In this document: piece after piece, positions 63,699-64,000 of the stretch
Layout: each line of letters opens with the position of its first letter
How positions within the stretch are numbered: the first letter of the stretch is position 1
Origin: Cytophagales bacterium Alg240-R148
GTDB lineage: Bacteria; Bacteroidota; Bacteroidia; Cytophagales; Cyclobacteriaceae
NCBI GenBank assembly: GCA_900537185.1
Contig: LS999830.1
Coordinates: 111,440-175,439 of the forward strand
DNA length: 64,000 bases
Direction: 5' to 3'
Program-made: the position numbers and the translations under genes
The notes under the pieces: generated by a model
What the model saw: the letters and a program-made list of their open reading frames with translations, nothing else
The model's database searches: none
What the model was told of the DNA's origin: nothing

Positions 63699-64000
63699 AT
63701 GAATGCATCAGAAAAACGTTTGTTTCTAAACGGCTTAGTCAATAGTAAGAAAGCCGTAGAGGAACTTTTAGCGTATACCTTCAATAAATTTATAAAGTCA
63801 GATTCTTCTTTGCCTACTTTATCCGAAGAGATGGTTAAGACTTGGAAATACTACCACGATGAATCTAAAGAAAAAGGTTGTTTCAATACTTTGCAAAAGT
63901 ATTTGGTGCAGTTACAATTCCCTGTAAAGGAAGGAATTTCAAAAACTGAAGACTACATAAACACCACCTTGAAGGGCAAAAAAAAGAAGGGCAATGGCTG
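63699..64000 (+). CDS. Start of an unknown gene in the export operon (cut by window end)
   Basis: The ATG at 63699 is 9 bp after the ABC stop, and the frame is open to the window edge (100 codons). The visible part is helical and charged (SEKRLFLNGLVNSKKAVEELL) with one cysteine (EKGCFNTLQKYL). It has no export signal, and the visible part does not resemble an NHLP leader. It may be a modification enzyme, or an unrecognised large protein whose later part lies outside. Confidence 0.6.
   Translation, partial: MNASEKRLFLNGLVNSKKAVEELLAYTFNKFIKSDSSLPTLSEEMVKTWKYYHDESKEKGCFNTLQKYLVQLQFPVKEGISKTEDYINTTLKGKKKKGNG

Overview
The window looks like chromosomal DNA of a marine or soil-type Bacteroidota, most likely of the Cytophagia/Flammeovirga kind. 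The evidence is AT-rich DNA, weak ribosome-binding sites, several TAnnTTTG-type -7 promoter boxes, many lipoproteins and SPI-type secreted proteins, a TonB-dependent receptor, ECF sigma and Crp/Fnr regulators, and a hybrid sensor kinase that ends in an AraC DNA-binding domain. No rRNA, tRNA, CRISPR array, insertion sequence or phage gene was recognised. The taxonomic placement is inferred from gene style and not from a marker gene.

Layout. 1-5.4 kb: tail of a TPR protein, an XRE regulator with two CPBP membrane proteases, small stress-type enzymes, and two scars. One is a chimeric duplication fossil (4087-4250). The other is a DUF2007 gene split by a 20-bp tandem duplication. 5.4-15 kb: a divergent D-amino-acid catabolic locus (D-serine dehydratase-like enzyme; RpiR regulator, D-aminoacylase, RidA, sodium symporter, GH20 hexosaminidase), followed by a secreted polysaccharide deacetylase. 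Palindromic GTTA/TAAC sites lie between the divergent promoters. 15-24 kb: hydrolase, methyltransferase, MepB-like protein, remnant genes and a TonB receptor. 23-26.5 kb: AraC regulator, aldehyde dehydrogenase, DUF779 and a cold-shock protein. 26.8-43 kb: ordinary housekeeping and accessory genes (LigB dioxygenase, S41 protease, B12-binding radical SAM protein, sigma factor pair, bestrophin, DinB, outer-membrane barrels). 43-45.4 kb: a minus-strand cluster of cysteine desulfurase, DsrE-like protein and an ArsM-like methyltransferase. 45.8-51.5 kb: hybrid sensor kinase, lipoprotein, methyltransferase remnant, TspO-like protein, fasciclin protein and aquaporin.

51.9-64 kb is the most interesting part. 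A small E1/ThiF-like adenylyltransferase, a LuxR-type regulator and a divergently transcribed GNAT enzyme resembling the autoinducer-synthase/FeeM fold sit next to an AraC regulator with a degenerate histidine-kinase domain. These are followed by a complete NHLP-type peptide export operon: cyclic-nucleotide-binding protein, TolC, HlyD, C39 peptidase-ABC and a second ABC with a sensor-like N-terminus. The 175-bp region between the LuxR and GNAT genes carries three copies of a 17-bp dyad, CTACC(C/T)-N5-(G/T)GTGGT. Two of them are centred about 40 bp upstream of the predicted divergent start sites, as an activator would require. I infer a density- or metabolite-controlled peptide production and export system. 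The precursor peptide is not visible and probably lies beyond the right edge, where another operon gene starts at 63699.
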